Shown one piece after another: positions 47,601 through 58,664 of a stretch of DNA of 64,000 bases; the first letter of the stretch is position 1, and each line of letters starts with the position of its first letter. The DNA is taken from positions 19,334,308 to 19,398,307 of the forward strand of contig NW_024040152.1 in the NCBI RefSeq assembly GCF_014851395.1, given 5' to 3'. The notes beneath the pieces were generated by a model. It saw only the letters and a program-made list of their open reading frames with translations. It was not told the origin of the DNA and ran no database searches. Source of the DNA: Micropterus salmoides (taxonomy: Eukaryota > Chordata > Actinopteri > Centrarchiformes > Centrarchidae). A program made the position numbers and the translations under genes.

Positions 47601-49640
47601 GCTGGAAGACAGCCATCATTTACAGTAATCATCAAACTGTTTGGCAGGTTGTGAAGGCTTACCATCTACTGGATCCCAAGGACGATTGTAACGAAGTGTC
47701 TATCAGCGTCACAGTGGAGGGGAAAGTGAAGTACACTGGTGAGCTTTTATCACTAATAACAAATCACAACCACTTGAATTGCTGATAAAAGCTACACAGT
47801 TACATTAACCTCTGTATCTGTAGCTAAGGTGATAGAAAATTATGAATATTATGATGACTACGATAATGACGAGGAGAAGGAGGCACGAGTGCCACGATCA
47901 GCCATTGAGTGGTTTGATGCTCGCACCCGAAACAGGAGAGATCTTGATAACAACTTAAATTCAGACGAGACTGTCACCTACAAAATCTGTGTCAGGTTAG
48001 TTAATGAGGTTCACATCTCTTGCTCTTTATAAGTATTCATGAGACAATGCACTTGTCTCAGCCCATATTTTTCATTGTTTTCCTGTGTGTAGTCATAGCC
48101 TGAACAGCAATCTCACAGGAATGGCCATTGCTGACATCACACTTCTAAGTGGATTTGAGGCTGTAACTGAGGATCTGGACAGGGTTAGTAGCTCTCTTTA
48201 CCTCCTCGTCATCATTGTCATCCTCAGTGCAAAGTAGGAGGAGCCATTTTGGATGCTTTATGTCTGCTTTAAAATCAAAAATGTCCATTCTTGTCTCCTC
48301 ATAGCTAAAATCGCTACCTGAACAATATATTTCTCATTATGAGGTCTCCTATGGAAGAGTGCTGATCTACTTCAATGAGGTAAGGCTCAAATCTATTAAC
48401 ATAGACAAAAATATTCCATGTTCATTACTAAAAGATTTCTTCTCTCACTCTAGCTCTTTGAATCAGAGGAATGTATTAGTTTTGATGCTATACAGAGAGT
48501 ACCAATTGGCCTCCTACAGCCTGCTCCAGCTGTGTTCTATGATTATTATGAACCAAGTAAGCTTTTTATTTGATATTTTCTGCATTGTTTGCCAATATAG
48601 AAGTGGCGTCTTTGCTTAATTTACCAGGAATTTATTAACTGCTTGTACTTTCCTTGCAGACAGAAAGTGTACTGTGTTCTACAACGCCCCCCAAAGAAGC
48701 AAGATGGTCTCCAAACTGTGTTCAGAGGATGTGTGCCAATGTGCAGAAAGTAGGCCATTTACTTTCACAAACCCTCACTGACCTGTAAAAATATAAATGT
48801 AGCTTTACCCATCAGGTTTGTGTAAAGAATAAAAATTGCATTAATGTTCATCTTTTCTTTAGGACCTTGCCATAAAATACAAAATACATTCCAGTCACAA
48901 AGAGGTAAAAAAATCACAAAGAAAGAACGTTTACAACACACTTGCTTCTTCCCTACAGTAGATTACGGTCAGTACTGCATTCAAGACATTTATTTAACAT
49001 CAACTTGACTGTAAAAATCCATTCCTTTAGTGACACTGTACAAAAGTATGCAATTGAACGGCACAGATGATGTTGATTCTTGTTTTATTTCAGCATACAT
49101 TGTTGAAGTCCTCAACGTTTCTCTGAAGAGTAACTTTGAGTTGTACAAAACAAATGTAAAGGAGGTACTCAGATCACGTAAGTAAGCTTTAACCACAAGC
49201 CTTAGTAGATGCTGTAACACTGACCTTTAAATAGTTGTGTGGTATTACATTTATGCTTTTATAACATAACATAACATGTTTCTACCAGATGGAGATGTCC
49301 ATGTGACTGAGAATTCAGCTCGAGTGTTTGCTAAGAGGCGTCAGTGTAAAGGACAGTTAGATTTGGGAAAACAGTATCTCATCATGGGCAAAGATGGCTC
49401 CACCACCGACTCAAACAGAATGTAAGTATAGTCAGTAATATTAAGTATTATTTTACACTTATTGATTCTCACTCTGGTCACTCTGCCTCTTTTTGTAGGA
49501 TGCAGTATCTGTTGGAATCAAACACCTGGGTTGAAAAAAAGCCTTTGGAAGAAGAATGCAAAAAATCTGCTCATAGAGCTGCCTGCACAGGGTTTAATAT
49601 ATTTACAAATGAGTATAAGATTAATGGCTGTAGACAGTGA
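31166..49640 (+). CDS. c4: Complement C4, copy C (complete, 41 exons, 1709 aa)
   Basis: This is a second complete C4 gene, colinear with copy B. Every exon has the same length except exon 41, which is 3 bases shorter, and no stop or frameshift was found. The leader is MKCFIFLILFL. The RQRR site, six-cysteine C4a, RNRR site and NTR domain are all present. Its thioester motif is GCLEQ (38060-38074); Cys and Gln are kept but the middle Gly is Leu. Its isotype residue is His (40443-40445), as in copy A. Intron 27 is 5.9 kb because of L2 and other repeats, whereas intron 38 is only 126 bp and lacks the insertion found in A and B. A canonical AATAAA lies at 49731-49736. It may be active with modified thioester behaviour, or only structurally intact. 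Confidence 0.94.
35959..36171 (+). other. c4: C4a anaphylatoxin exon (exon 17), copy C
   Basis: This is the same single-exon layout as copy B, with CC, C, C and CC all kept and a GFGR end. It differs from B at several surface positions (for example FYLNPMKRT against FSLIPMRRT), so the two C4a peptides would be distinct. Confidence 0.9.
38598..38637. repeat. (AT)n microsatellite in intron 24 of copy C
   Basis: Twenty uninterrupted AT dinucleotides. Confidence 0.95.
38806..39110 (-). mobile_element. Possible solo LTR in intron 24 of copy C
   Basis: On the minus strand there is tatataaac, then about 90 bases later aataaac, then an end in tacaacca, an LTR-like order of TATA box, poly(A) signal and CA terminus. 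The other boundary and a target duplication were not found, so this is tentative. Confidence 0.25.
39283..39310. repeat. (CCT)n microsatellite in intron 24 of copy C
   Basis: About eight trinucleotide repeats in a pyrimidine-rich stretch. The rest of 39311-40084 shows nothing recognisable. Confidence 0.85.
41080..44665 (-). mobile_element. Degraded L2-clade LINE in intron 27 of copy C
   Basis: On the minus strand, in order: an apurinic-type endonuclease (from 44465: MALFNVRSLSSKTF, FLTESRL, RGGGLVSVYW, VIYRPSKPPG, VLCGNFNATD), then reverse transcriptase blocks (NFRPISKLPFIAKILE, STETTLLKVTNDLLSA, VLVLLDL, AFDTIDHNIMLDRL, LNSDKTEILVIG, KNLGVWFDSNLNFE) and the C-terminal LHGLSPCYISELL ... PRLWNSLPEKIR. 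The 3' end carries the usual agtgcttt ... aataaagatta tail. Frames are broken in many places and a 0.58-kb element is inserted at 43219-43798. It is inactive. Confidence 0.88.
43219..43798. mobile_element. Non-autonomous element with TGTCACAC inverted ends nested in the L2
   Basis: The left end tgtcacact (43219) mirrors agtgtgaca at the right end (43798). It splits the L2 between the endonuclease and reverse transcriptase parts. Related elements with TGTCACG or similar ends lie at 54552-55164 and about 62731-63260. No open frame of note and no exact target duplication. Confidence 0.6.
44870..45720. repeat. Interspersed repeat with two about 270-bp tandem units
   Basis: Two diverged units share agctgat(a/c)aa, (c)cagattgat, caggaagtgatgtcat and ccaa(a/g)cttgg words, at about 45180-45440 and 45440-45715. 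The upstream part (cattgtaatcgtaaggattt) is a common fish repeat start. No gene was recognised. Confidence 0.5.
45716..45772 (-). mobile_element. SINE tail fragment
   Basis: This is the reverse complement of the GATG-tailed 3' end of the V-SINE/HE1-type SINE at 49986-50325 (gtcaaccacttatcctgcgt). The remaining 45780-46500 is AT-rich intron with nothing recognised. Confidence 0.7.
47824..49640 (+). other. c4: C4 copy C exons 33-41: alpha/gamma junction and gamma chain with NTR domain
   Basis: Exons: 47824-47995, 48093-48183, 48305-48379, 48454-48556, 48660-48749, 48863-48967, 49094-49177, 49289-49421, 49499-49640. The tyrosine/acid-rich stretch and ARTRNRR are kept. Intron 38 (48968-49093) is short and probably shows the ancestral, uninserted state. 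Confidence 0.9.
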
Positions 49641-51362
49641 AACAGAGAATGTTTCATTTAACTTTAATTTTAATTTTATTATAAGTCAGTTACAGTAGTT
49701 AGCTTGTTAGCGAAGTGAAATTCTAACATGAATAAAGTTCTAACAATAGGTCCCAGCAAGGTGGAAAATTGAGGCAAAAGCTCAGAGACTTTAAATTCTA
49801 CCAAAAACTTTGACATGGAGGTTTTGGGGTGTTTACATTTACTAAGTATAAAGTAAAATATCAATAATGCCATAAAGATCTGATGCATTCCCTTGCAGTT
49901 GTGGTTTATTTCAAATGTAAACGTAAAGTTAATTCGTTGTCCACTCTGTGTAATGTTGAATTGCAACTTATACATACACTAATCTGGCGGCACGGCAAGA
50001 AGGTTGTAGGCAAGAAGGTCGTGGGTTCAAACCCCGGTTGCCCCGGCCTTTCTGTGTGGAAGTTTGCATGTTCTCCCTGTGTCAGTGGGTTCTCTCTGGC
50101 TTCCTCTCGCCATCTAAAAACATGCAGGCTAGGTTGATTGGTTACCCTAAAATTGCCCTTAGGTGTGAATGTGAGCACGAGTGGTTGTTCATCTATGTGT
50201 GGCCCTGCGATGGACTGGCGACCTGTCCAGGGTTTACCCTGCCTTGTGCCCAATGTCACCTGGGATTGGCTCCAGCCCCCCCGCGACCCTGTACGCGGGA
50301 TAAGTGGTTGACGATGGATGGATGGACATACACTAATCTGCTTCAACATAGGTTTTTTTTGTATCTCTGTTTATTGTACCTTACACAAAGCTGTTCATTG
50401 GGGAAAATAAAGTTTCTGATCTTGTCTCTTTATCTTTGTTACTTGGTCAGATGATAATGCGATAATAGTCTGTGTGTAAATCTTATGACTTTTCTATTTT
50501 GCCAGATCAAAACTGAGTTTGGCAGTTTACTAAATTCCATTCAGCATACAATCAGTTCACTGATGAATACAGTACATCACGCATGATATGGATTGTGAAA
50601 TGACTAGTGAACTGCAGAGGACATATATTATTACACATATTAATAAATCTGATTCACTAAATTAAATGAATTATTGTTTACAGATAGACTTGAGCTCCAC
50701 TTTGCAAATCCTTCCTGAACTATGTGTTGTAGAGTCAACAGCACTCACTCTATCCCAAACCCAAAGAGCCAAAACTTGATTTCTTGAAAATCACATGATT
50801 TGCATTGACCAATGAGGGAATGGTTACACATTGTGAAGTAGAAACTAACACTTTCCATGCTGCAAGTCAACCAGTGATATAAAGTGGACTTCTATAAAAT
50901 CAAGCACGTAGTCTGAAATACAGGAAAATATTTGAAACATCACTGAAGACAAAAAGTGTTACATTTGAACAGGTCTGGTTTTGAACTGGTTAACAGCAGG
51001 TTCCTTTTCTGCAGGATTGTAAAAGACAGAATCACATTAAAATACAACATAACACAAAAGACCACAACAAAACACAAACAGCTACACAGACACTGCATGT
51101 ACAAGATCCTGAGTGGATTGAGTAAGATGGTATTTGTGAGTTGGATCAGTGGTTGCAGGTCTTTTTATTGCCAGATAGTACATGCAACATGAGAAATCAC
51201 ATGAGGACTGGTACTTCTTTCTAAGTTGTCTTGGAAGAAAATAAAAACAGTGGGAGGGCATTGAGATATCCAGCGATTGAGAAATACAGGGGTGGGTGAC
51301 TAACAAAACCTCAGTTAATTGAAAGCCTGTGTCAGAGCAGGCAAAGAAATTGGAGCTGCACA
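49641..51362. other. Intergenic region between C4 copies C and D, with duplicated 5' flank of D
   Basis: The poly(A) signal AATAAA (49731-49736) lies about 90 bases after the copy C stop. The shared 3' flank is cut short (49747-49815), and the copy D 5' flank follows almost at once (about 49900-51362), split by one SINE. The proximal block with ggggtgggtgac is kept at about 51290-51301 although D is a pseudogene. Confidence 0.6.
49986..50325 (+). mobile_element. Full-length V-SINE/HE1-type SINE with perfect 14-bp target duplication
   Basis: The head starts ggcggcacgg and contains a tRNA-like B box (gggttcaaaccc). The centre (gtttgcatgttctccctgtg) and a 3' (GATG)n tail follow. Perfect 14-bp direct repeats, acatacactaatct, flank it at 49972-49985 and 50326-50339. 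The paralogous flanks of copies B (near 9760-9810) and C (near 29975) are empty at this site. Confidence 0.92.
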
Positions 51363-54300
51363 ATGAAGTGCTTCATCTTTTCGATACTGTTCCTGATCTT
51401 GACTATGGAATCTGGGTGTTCAATGGAAAACGGGTAAATGTAGGAACAGCTGCATGAATCTATATTATGCAATAATGTAATGTAATGACAATCTGTGTTC
51501 TATGCAAAGAGGGTTACATTTTGGTTTCTGTCTTCTAAGAGTTGATGTCATTAGGCATTAAATAATTTACGTGTATATTCAGCATGATGATTATGTTATT
51601 TTGTATAATGTAACAGAAGACAAAATATGCAACATTGTACGAATGCAAAATAATGAAGGATACAGTAAGTGCTATTTTTCTACTTTGTGTGCAGATTCTT
51701 TATATCAGCCCCCCACAGTGTTTCATGTGGGTGTAAATGAGAAAGTTTTTGTCCAGATGGGAAAGTTTCATATCAATAATTCTGTTACTCTATACCTGGA
51801 GCGTGAGGATGAGGCTGGCAGTACTCGTGTGTCTGAAAAGAAAACTGCTCTGTGTACAGCAGAAGGGAAGATCGAAATTGTTGAGCTCATGGTATGAAAC
51901 TTAACCACTCATACAAAAAGCTAACAATTTAGACAGAACTGAAATATCATTAACCAAAACTTCAAATTTGCATTTTTACAGGTAGACAAAGAAATTATGT
52001 CAAGATTTCCCCAAAATTATGAACATGCCCACCTTAAACTGGTGGCAGAGAGCCTCTCCTTTAGTGGCAGGAAGGAAACAAAGGTTCTGGTATCAAAGCG
52101 CAGGGGCAATATCTTTATTCAGACTGATCAGCCAATCTACAGCCCAGCACAAACAGGTAAATAGAAAGTCAACCGATGTGAAAGGATTGTAAGACAATGT
52201 GAAATAAAGCCATTTTATGTTAATGATCTCTCTTCTAGTGAAGTACAGGATATTCACTCTTGACCACACATTCAGGCCTCATGAGGGAGTGTTCCTCATC
52301 TCAGTATTTGTGAGTATAGATTTTCTCAACGAATAAAGAGGACTTTGAAAGATGTGCACACATTATTTTGATGGTTTCATTTCATGATTTATGCTTTTAT
52401 CATTTTATGACAGAATTCTGCTGGAAACAGAATAATGAAGTCCCTTAAGTCTGCAAAGGGAGGAATACTCAGAGGCACATTCCCCATACCTGATGTCTGA
52501 GTATGTAAAAACAGATTTACAATAAACTGCCTCTAACATAACAGCACAATCAACTTTTACATAACACATATTTGGTTTACAAAGAATAGGCACATGGAAG
52601 ATTACAGCACATTATGAAGGTGATGAAGCAAATGTTGTTTCTCGAGAGTTCAGAGTCCAAAAATTTGGTAAGCTCATTTGATTGAAGTATTTTGCTTCTT
52701 AAAAACACAAACAAATCCTATTTCTTCCTGCTAAATGTTTTAAATATTTTTTACCAACCCTAGTTTTACCAAGTTTTGAGGTGAACATCGCAATGGAGCA
52801 CAACTATATTTTGTTGAATGCTGACAAGTTTGACTTCAAAATCTTAGACAGGTAAGTGTAAAATTACTTTCCATTAAAGCGAGGGGGAATTCATCCTCAG
52901 CACTGTACCATGCAAAATTGTTTATTTCTGTGTATAATTTTATACTTTTTTGTATATATGCATAAAGGGAAAAACAATCTGCATCTTATTTTACAACCCT
53001 GTTTTAATATGGCAATACATTTACCTTGTACCTCTTTAACTTATTTCTAATGATAACTAGATGCTCAACAACTGTCTTGTCATAAATCCTCAAAATAATC
53101 AAAAAGTGTCTTAACAGGTCTGTAGAGCTGCAGATTTAGACAAGCATGTACCATTAAGTGACCCCTTTCAAATTACCCTAGTCATTTGATTCAATATTAA
53201 TAAAAAATGTTGATTAATGCAATGTTTTAATAAAAACATAAAGCTTAGCCTATAATGCTAGTCCACATATTTTAAAATATAGAATGCATCTTTTTTTCTT
53301 TAGGTATTCACATGGTGAGGAAGTTAACGGGGCTTACCACTGCCAGTTTGGATTGGTGAAAAAAGATACACATGGTCAGAAAATGAAGCCTGTATATATC
53401 AGTTGGCTTGAGTTAACTGGTTCGGTGAGGAAACTGATATCTGTCTCAAATTTAGTGCTGCTTATTTCAAGATCTGGGATCAGATAATCTGGCAACATAT
53501 TGCATTTCTTGAAAATCAACGCCTTATTCCATTTCTTGCAGGTTCAGAATGGAACTGGAACAGCTTTTCTCCAGATGGCAGACTTACATGAGCACCTCCA
53601 AAAACAGCAGAACCAAACCCTCTCTGAATTACAGCAGAGTGGAGCGCAACTGTACTTAGGAGTATTTGTCACCAACATACAAAGTAAAGGACACTTTTTC
53701 ACACTATATACCAATTTTCAAGTCAGCAAACTCCCAAAAGAGTCAAAAATGTAATTAGGGTGTAAAGAGAGAATATATTGTGTAAAACATTTGGTGTTGT
53801 GTCCAGAAGTAGGCTATGTGCTGTGCACAGTACAAGTCTGATGTTTACTCATGGTTAGTGTTAAATGGCCAGACATCTGGTTTCTGTCTGGCCATTTAAG
53901 CATCTCCAGGGCACAATAACTCTGGATGTTGCAAAATGGTATTTAAAGTTGTGTTGAAATACAGTAGTTTGACTCGTGTGTAAAAGAAGTTAAATAGAAT
54001 CATCAAGTTAAAATAATACCACAATCATGTTTCATAGAATATACAGTCATGGCCAAAAGTGATGATCACCCCTGCATGTCTATCACATAATGGACTACTT
54101 CTCCCAGAAAATTGTTGCAATTACATATGCTTTGGTATTCTCATGTTCATTATATATACAAAAAAACCTGCAAAAAGAAGCCATATCTGAGAGCAGATCA
54201 CACCAAAACAAAACTCCAAAAATGGAGTGGACAAAATTATTGACACCCTCAACTTAATATTTGGTAGCACACCTTTTAGAAAAAAATAACTGAAATAAAT

Positions 54301-54551
54301 CACATCCTGTAAACATCAATGAGTTTCTTACACCTCTGTCATGGAATTTAGAACTACTCTCCTTTTGCCACCTGCTCCAGATCTTTGAGATTTGAAAATT
54401 TTGGTTCTCAAATCCTCTATATTTCTATTCTCTCTTTTGTTTTAAAGGAGCATCACATGCTTGAAATACAATTATTTCTGAAGATTTTGGAATGGTGGAA
54501 TTATTTTATCCAGTCCCTTTTTGGAGTTCTGTGTGGATTGTATTACATTAC

Positions 54552-54832
54552 TGTCACGGTTTTGTGGTGAAGGCAAGGTGGAGCAGACCCAAACACAGGA
54601 CACAGAGCGGAGCAGTTTAAGTTCAGTGGTTTTAATATAACAAAAAGCGAGCACACTTACAAACATAGTGGCTGATAGACTGAGTCCAAAAACAAGGGCT
54701 GTCCAACAGAAATACAAAATCCAATAACGGCAGGGAAACAGGGAGAGACAACAAGGCTGACGACATGAAACACACTGCTACACAGAGTGACAACATACAT
54801 TGACCCAACAAAGCCAAGACAGAAACACCAGG

Positions 54833-54920
<88 letters not shown>

Positions 54921-55164
54921 GACTAACGAGCAGGGCGGGAGCAACACAGGTGAAAGACATGAGGCTAATGAGGCACAGGCAGGGAGAGAGAGCAGGGGAA
55001 AACAGAGACAGACATGCAGAGGGATAACTGGTGTAACAGACATGACAAGGGTTACCAAACACTAGACGACAGACAAGATAGACCCCCAAAACCCAACATA
55101 CTATAAGGCAGATACTAAACTCAAAAGTGCAACACAAAGAATGGCTGACCGGCAGAGCGTGACA
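54552..55164. mobile_element. TGTCACG-ended non-autonomous element nested in the Tc1-like element
   Basis: Left end tgtcacg (54552-54558), right end cgtgaca (55158-55164). It resembles 43219-43798 in its ends and purine-rich content. It contains the long TA/CA microsatellite. Confidence 0.6.
54833..54918. repeat. (TA)n(CA)n compound microsatellite
   Basis: About seven TA units are followed by about 35 CA units. It explains the Val-Cys and Thr-His homopolymeric open frames seen here on both strands, which are not genes. Confidence 0.97.
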
Positions 55165-56399
55165 ATTGTGTGACAGACGTGCAGGTGGACCCATATTTTT
55201 GGCCATGACTGTATGACAATAGTACAGACAAACCTTATATATTATATTTTTCGATAAAAGTGCTACAAGAATTTCCTAAACAGTACCATATTGTCACTTA
55301 ATATTGAATTTTACTGACAGACCTGAGAAATAATTTGGATATTGTGAAAACAATAACACTAATTCTTTTAATGTTACTATTACTACTACTACTACCATAA
55401 TAATAATAATTGTAATAAGAATAAGAATAAGAATTAATCTCAGAATTTAAGGATTATATAATAGGATATTGTGGTTTTTCATTACATCTAATATCTGCAT
55501 TTTTTTGGTCCAGGCGGTGAAATACAAGAAGCAGAAGTTTACCTTCTTATGATTTCTCACAAATACACCATCGATCTTTCTCGAACCCGCTCATTTCACC
55601 TTCCAGGATATCTGCTAGATGTGGTGGTAGGCATGGAACTAACACATCGGTTCACAGTTATGTACATGACTGTGATGAATTTGTATGTAAAAAATGTTGT
55701 TTGTTTGTTATTATAGGTGGTCCTGCGTCTCCCAGATGGCTCCCCAGCAGCTGGTGTGCCAGTAAAGATTGATGTACCAGAATCTTCAGAGAAATCGTTG
55801 AATGCCACTACTAACCAGGAGGGGGCAGTGTATCCTGTGTTTAATATTCCCAATGTGTATTGGATTACTGTTAAAGTTAGTATCCCTAAACAACAATAAG
55901 TTAAATGGTCTTATCAAACTGATAAACCACTAGAGTTTTGCTTTAGTATAGTTTAACTATTTACACCCTAACTTCATCAGGTGTCGGCAGATGGCCTTCA
56001 GGAATGGAAAAGAATTCGTCCTCCTTCACCTTGAAATCGCGGCTACCTTTACCTGAGTATTACCAACAAGATGTACTCTGTGGGCGAGTTCCTAACTGTG
56101 AATTATAACACCATGAATGGCCAAAAACATGGGTTTATATACTACATGGTGAGATATCTGAGTCAATACATCAGGGTTTGTGTTTAAAAAGAGAAACAAC
56201 AGTTTTTTATATTTAACATTTTTATGTTGTAGGTCTTAAGCCATGGGATCCTAATAAAACATAGACAACATACAGATAACGCCTGATATGGTGCCATCAT
56301 TCCGTCTGATTGGCTACTACTACAACCAGCATGGTAACATCATTGCTGACTCGGTGTGGGTAGATGTCAGGGATGAATGTGAGATAAAGGTCAAGGTGA

Positions 56400-57780
56400 G
56401 TAAACAGAACAGATAAAGTTGCAGCCTGAGAGTGCCTTGGTATTGTTGCTGCGGCCGATTATTCCGAAACCACAATAGTCAGAAAATGGTCACTGGACCA
56501 AAAGTTTGTCCAACAGCCTGTAACGGCAACACCATTGCTCCAAAAATACACTCTTCAAACAACATCTGAATAGATTTTACTGTCACAGACACATTTCCAA
56601 TGTCAGAATCAAGTTTTACCTCAGTTAGTGCTCACCATAGTTGTTAGATGTAGGCTGATCAAAAACTCAGTCGGAGCTGTCTTGATAGCCTACAGTCTCT
56701 ATGCCTTGGCTGTTCTGATACAATCAAGTGACAAACATCTAACCCAGCTTTTCTCTTGGCCAAATTATACTCAGTTTTTGTTTTTTTGCGCTACTACTAA
56801 AAGTCTTCAAATGGTTCTGAATGCTGCAGCTAGGGTCTTACAAAAAAAAGAAAGTAACTGATTCTGCAGAAAGAGTGTTGTTGTCAAACAAATACACCCC
56901 TCCCTGCTGTGCATTCTCAGAAACTCTGCCTCTCACATTCTCTCTCCTTGGTGCCTGGAGTCTAGCATGCCTGAATGTGCCATAGACTGCTCCTGTGCAC
57001 GAGCATGAATACCACTTGTTGCTGGTTGGCTGGAACAATGTTGTGGGGAAGGTCCGCACCACTTTCTTTGTGTTCCTTTTGCAACGGAAAACATTTTATA
57101 CAGAGCACACACAAAATGGTGAGCTACTGTATTTGCTGAATTTAACAAAAAGTGTATTGGATTACAATCACTTACTTCACCAAATTTAGCTTCACTTCAC
57201 TGGCTCCCTATCCATGTCAGATTGGACTTCAAGGTGCTTCTGTTTTTGGGTTTTAGTTTTGTAATTTCCTGTTTATTTTGAAAGAATCCTTCCTCATATG
57301 TCTTGTGTAGGCTACTTTACTTCCTGCCTTTGTGTATTGTTCTTACTTGTTTTGATTTTCTGCCGTGCCCTAATTAGTTTCACCTGTGTCTTTTTATCCT
57401 CCCCTCACTTGAGTTTAAGTCAGTATGTTTCCCCTTGTCTTTTGCCAGTCGTCTTCATCGATTTGTCAAGCGTTCTTACTTATTGGATTATTTCGATTTT
57501 AGATTCTTGCCTTTTCCCATTTAGATTTATTTGCCTCTTTGGACTGCTTGCCTGCTTAGACCCTTGCCTGTCTCAACTCTGTATCGTAAGCTTCTTCTTC
57601 TTCTTCGTATGGATTTACAGCAGTTAGACACTTCTAGGCGTATTACTGCCCTCCTCAGGAAGTCGCTATAATGAAAACGTTACTACTTCAGATTTTTATA
57701 TATAGCCCTGTATCGTGTAAGAACTGTAATACTACTTTGACAATCAAGTGGTTGTTTTGATTTTGACCCAATGTAGATTT
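56400..57780 (+). mobile_element. LINE and MITE debris replacing C4 exons 14-19 in copy D
   Basis: Between exon 13 and the exon 20 remnant, no C4 sequence is left. Fragments read as L2-type reverse transcriptase C-terminus (SLQMVLNAAARVL near 56800-56845, LASLHWLPIHVRLDFKVLLF near 57185-57245), with unrelated sequence between them. From about 57250 a pyrimidine-rich block (taattagtttcacctgtgtc) resembles the inverse of the TGTCACG element family. Confidence 0.55.
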
Positions 57781-58582
57781 GACTGGAATGGAATTCCACT
57801 CATTAATAAGTGGAATTTACTTATTCTATGTTTCCTTCAGGTTTATGTGTAGTTAAGCCACCTGAGGTCAAAGCATCGAAGAGGGCATTTGTGTCTCTAC
57901 AACTATGGCTCTGACAGCCTACAGGTAGCTATAACCTAATGGCACTTAAAACAGTGACCACCTGATGGACATCTTAATTGGCAATTTTTTGTTTTATTTT
58001 CCTCCCTGGACACCTGCATTTTTATAGGTAGCAGTTCATATGGAACAAACTGAAGGACTTTGCTCCCCCGGATCAGCCACCACTACATCTTTTGTCAACA
58101 TTACTGTGGAGCCACAGTCTTCCCAGTTTGTGTCCTTCTCGGCTGTCCCCATGGTAACTGGCTCCATACCCATCAAAATACGTCTCTATGATATAGAGAA
58201 TAGATGGGGGATAGATGCAGTTGAGAAGGCTTTGAATGTGTTGGTGAGTGACAAAAACATGCATCACTTCCAAATGTTTTCAGTACTTGTATTTTCAAGA
58301 AGATTTGTGACAAGAAAGTGCCACAAATAGTTTGAGTTGCTCTGGAAAAATCATGGCCTGTTTAAGGGATAAGTACAGAAGCCCTAAGCAGCCATCCATT
58401 AAAATTTTAAGTCAGTGTCTGTCTTCTTATTTTTTTTCTAGAGATTTTGAGATAATGAATGTTGTTTTCCCATGATAAAAGGATAATTGTCTTGTGATAT
58501 CATGATAACAAACGATAGCTTAACACAGGTGCGTCCCCTGGATAATTTATAAATTAGGATAATTTCTGAAAAAATTTCAGTG

Positions 58583-58620
58583 TCACTGGTTAGCTCAGTT
58601 GCTTGAGCAAAGGGCACAGC
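58583..58620 (+). repeat. tRNA-like 5' half (A-box), left end of an inverted shell
   Basis: GTCACTGGTTAGCTCAGTTG has the tRNA A-box pattern. Its inverted partner is at 61345-61408. The match to a tRNA stops after about 38 bases, where the inverted duplication at 58665-58925 begins. Confidence 0.5.
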
Positions 58621-58664
58621 TTTTCGACGATTTATTTTTCTTCTTTTGAGTGTTTTCTTTTATT

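Larger units (their letters stand above)
36288..47738 (+). other. c4: C4 copy C exons 18-32: CUB and thioester domain
   Basis: Exons: 36288-36402, 36584-36654, 36752-36891, 37008-37223, 37655-37706, 37810-37899, 37983-38189, 40085-40160, 40265-40457, 40574-40669, 46546-46708, 46915-47105, 47259-47417, 47514-47573, 47648-47738. Exon 24 encodes LPKGCLEQTMV. Exon 25 keeps NGSYGSW. Exon 26 has DGSFGDPHPVLH. The intron after exon 28 again starts with GC. Introns 24 and 27 are enlarged by repeats. Confidence 0.88.
54044..55211. mobile_element. Tc1/mariner-like element in intron 9 of pseudogene D
   Basis: The ends CAGTCATGGCCAAAAgt (54044) and tTTTTGGCCATGACTG (55211) are inverted repeats, flanked by TA on both sides (54042-54043 and 55212-55213), the hallmark of this superfamily. 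No transposase remains. A second element is nested at 54552-55164. Confidence 0.85.

Noticed and set aside
51363..53683. Copy D as a functional, truncated C4
   Set aside because: The exon 2 frameshift and exon 5 stop come before any complete functional domain, and no splice alternative I tried restores the frame.
54632..55206. Long open frames with Val-Cys or Thr-His runs on both strands
   Set aside because: They are translations of the (TA)n(CA)n microsatellite and its host element, with no domain outside the repeat.
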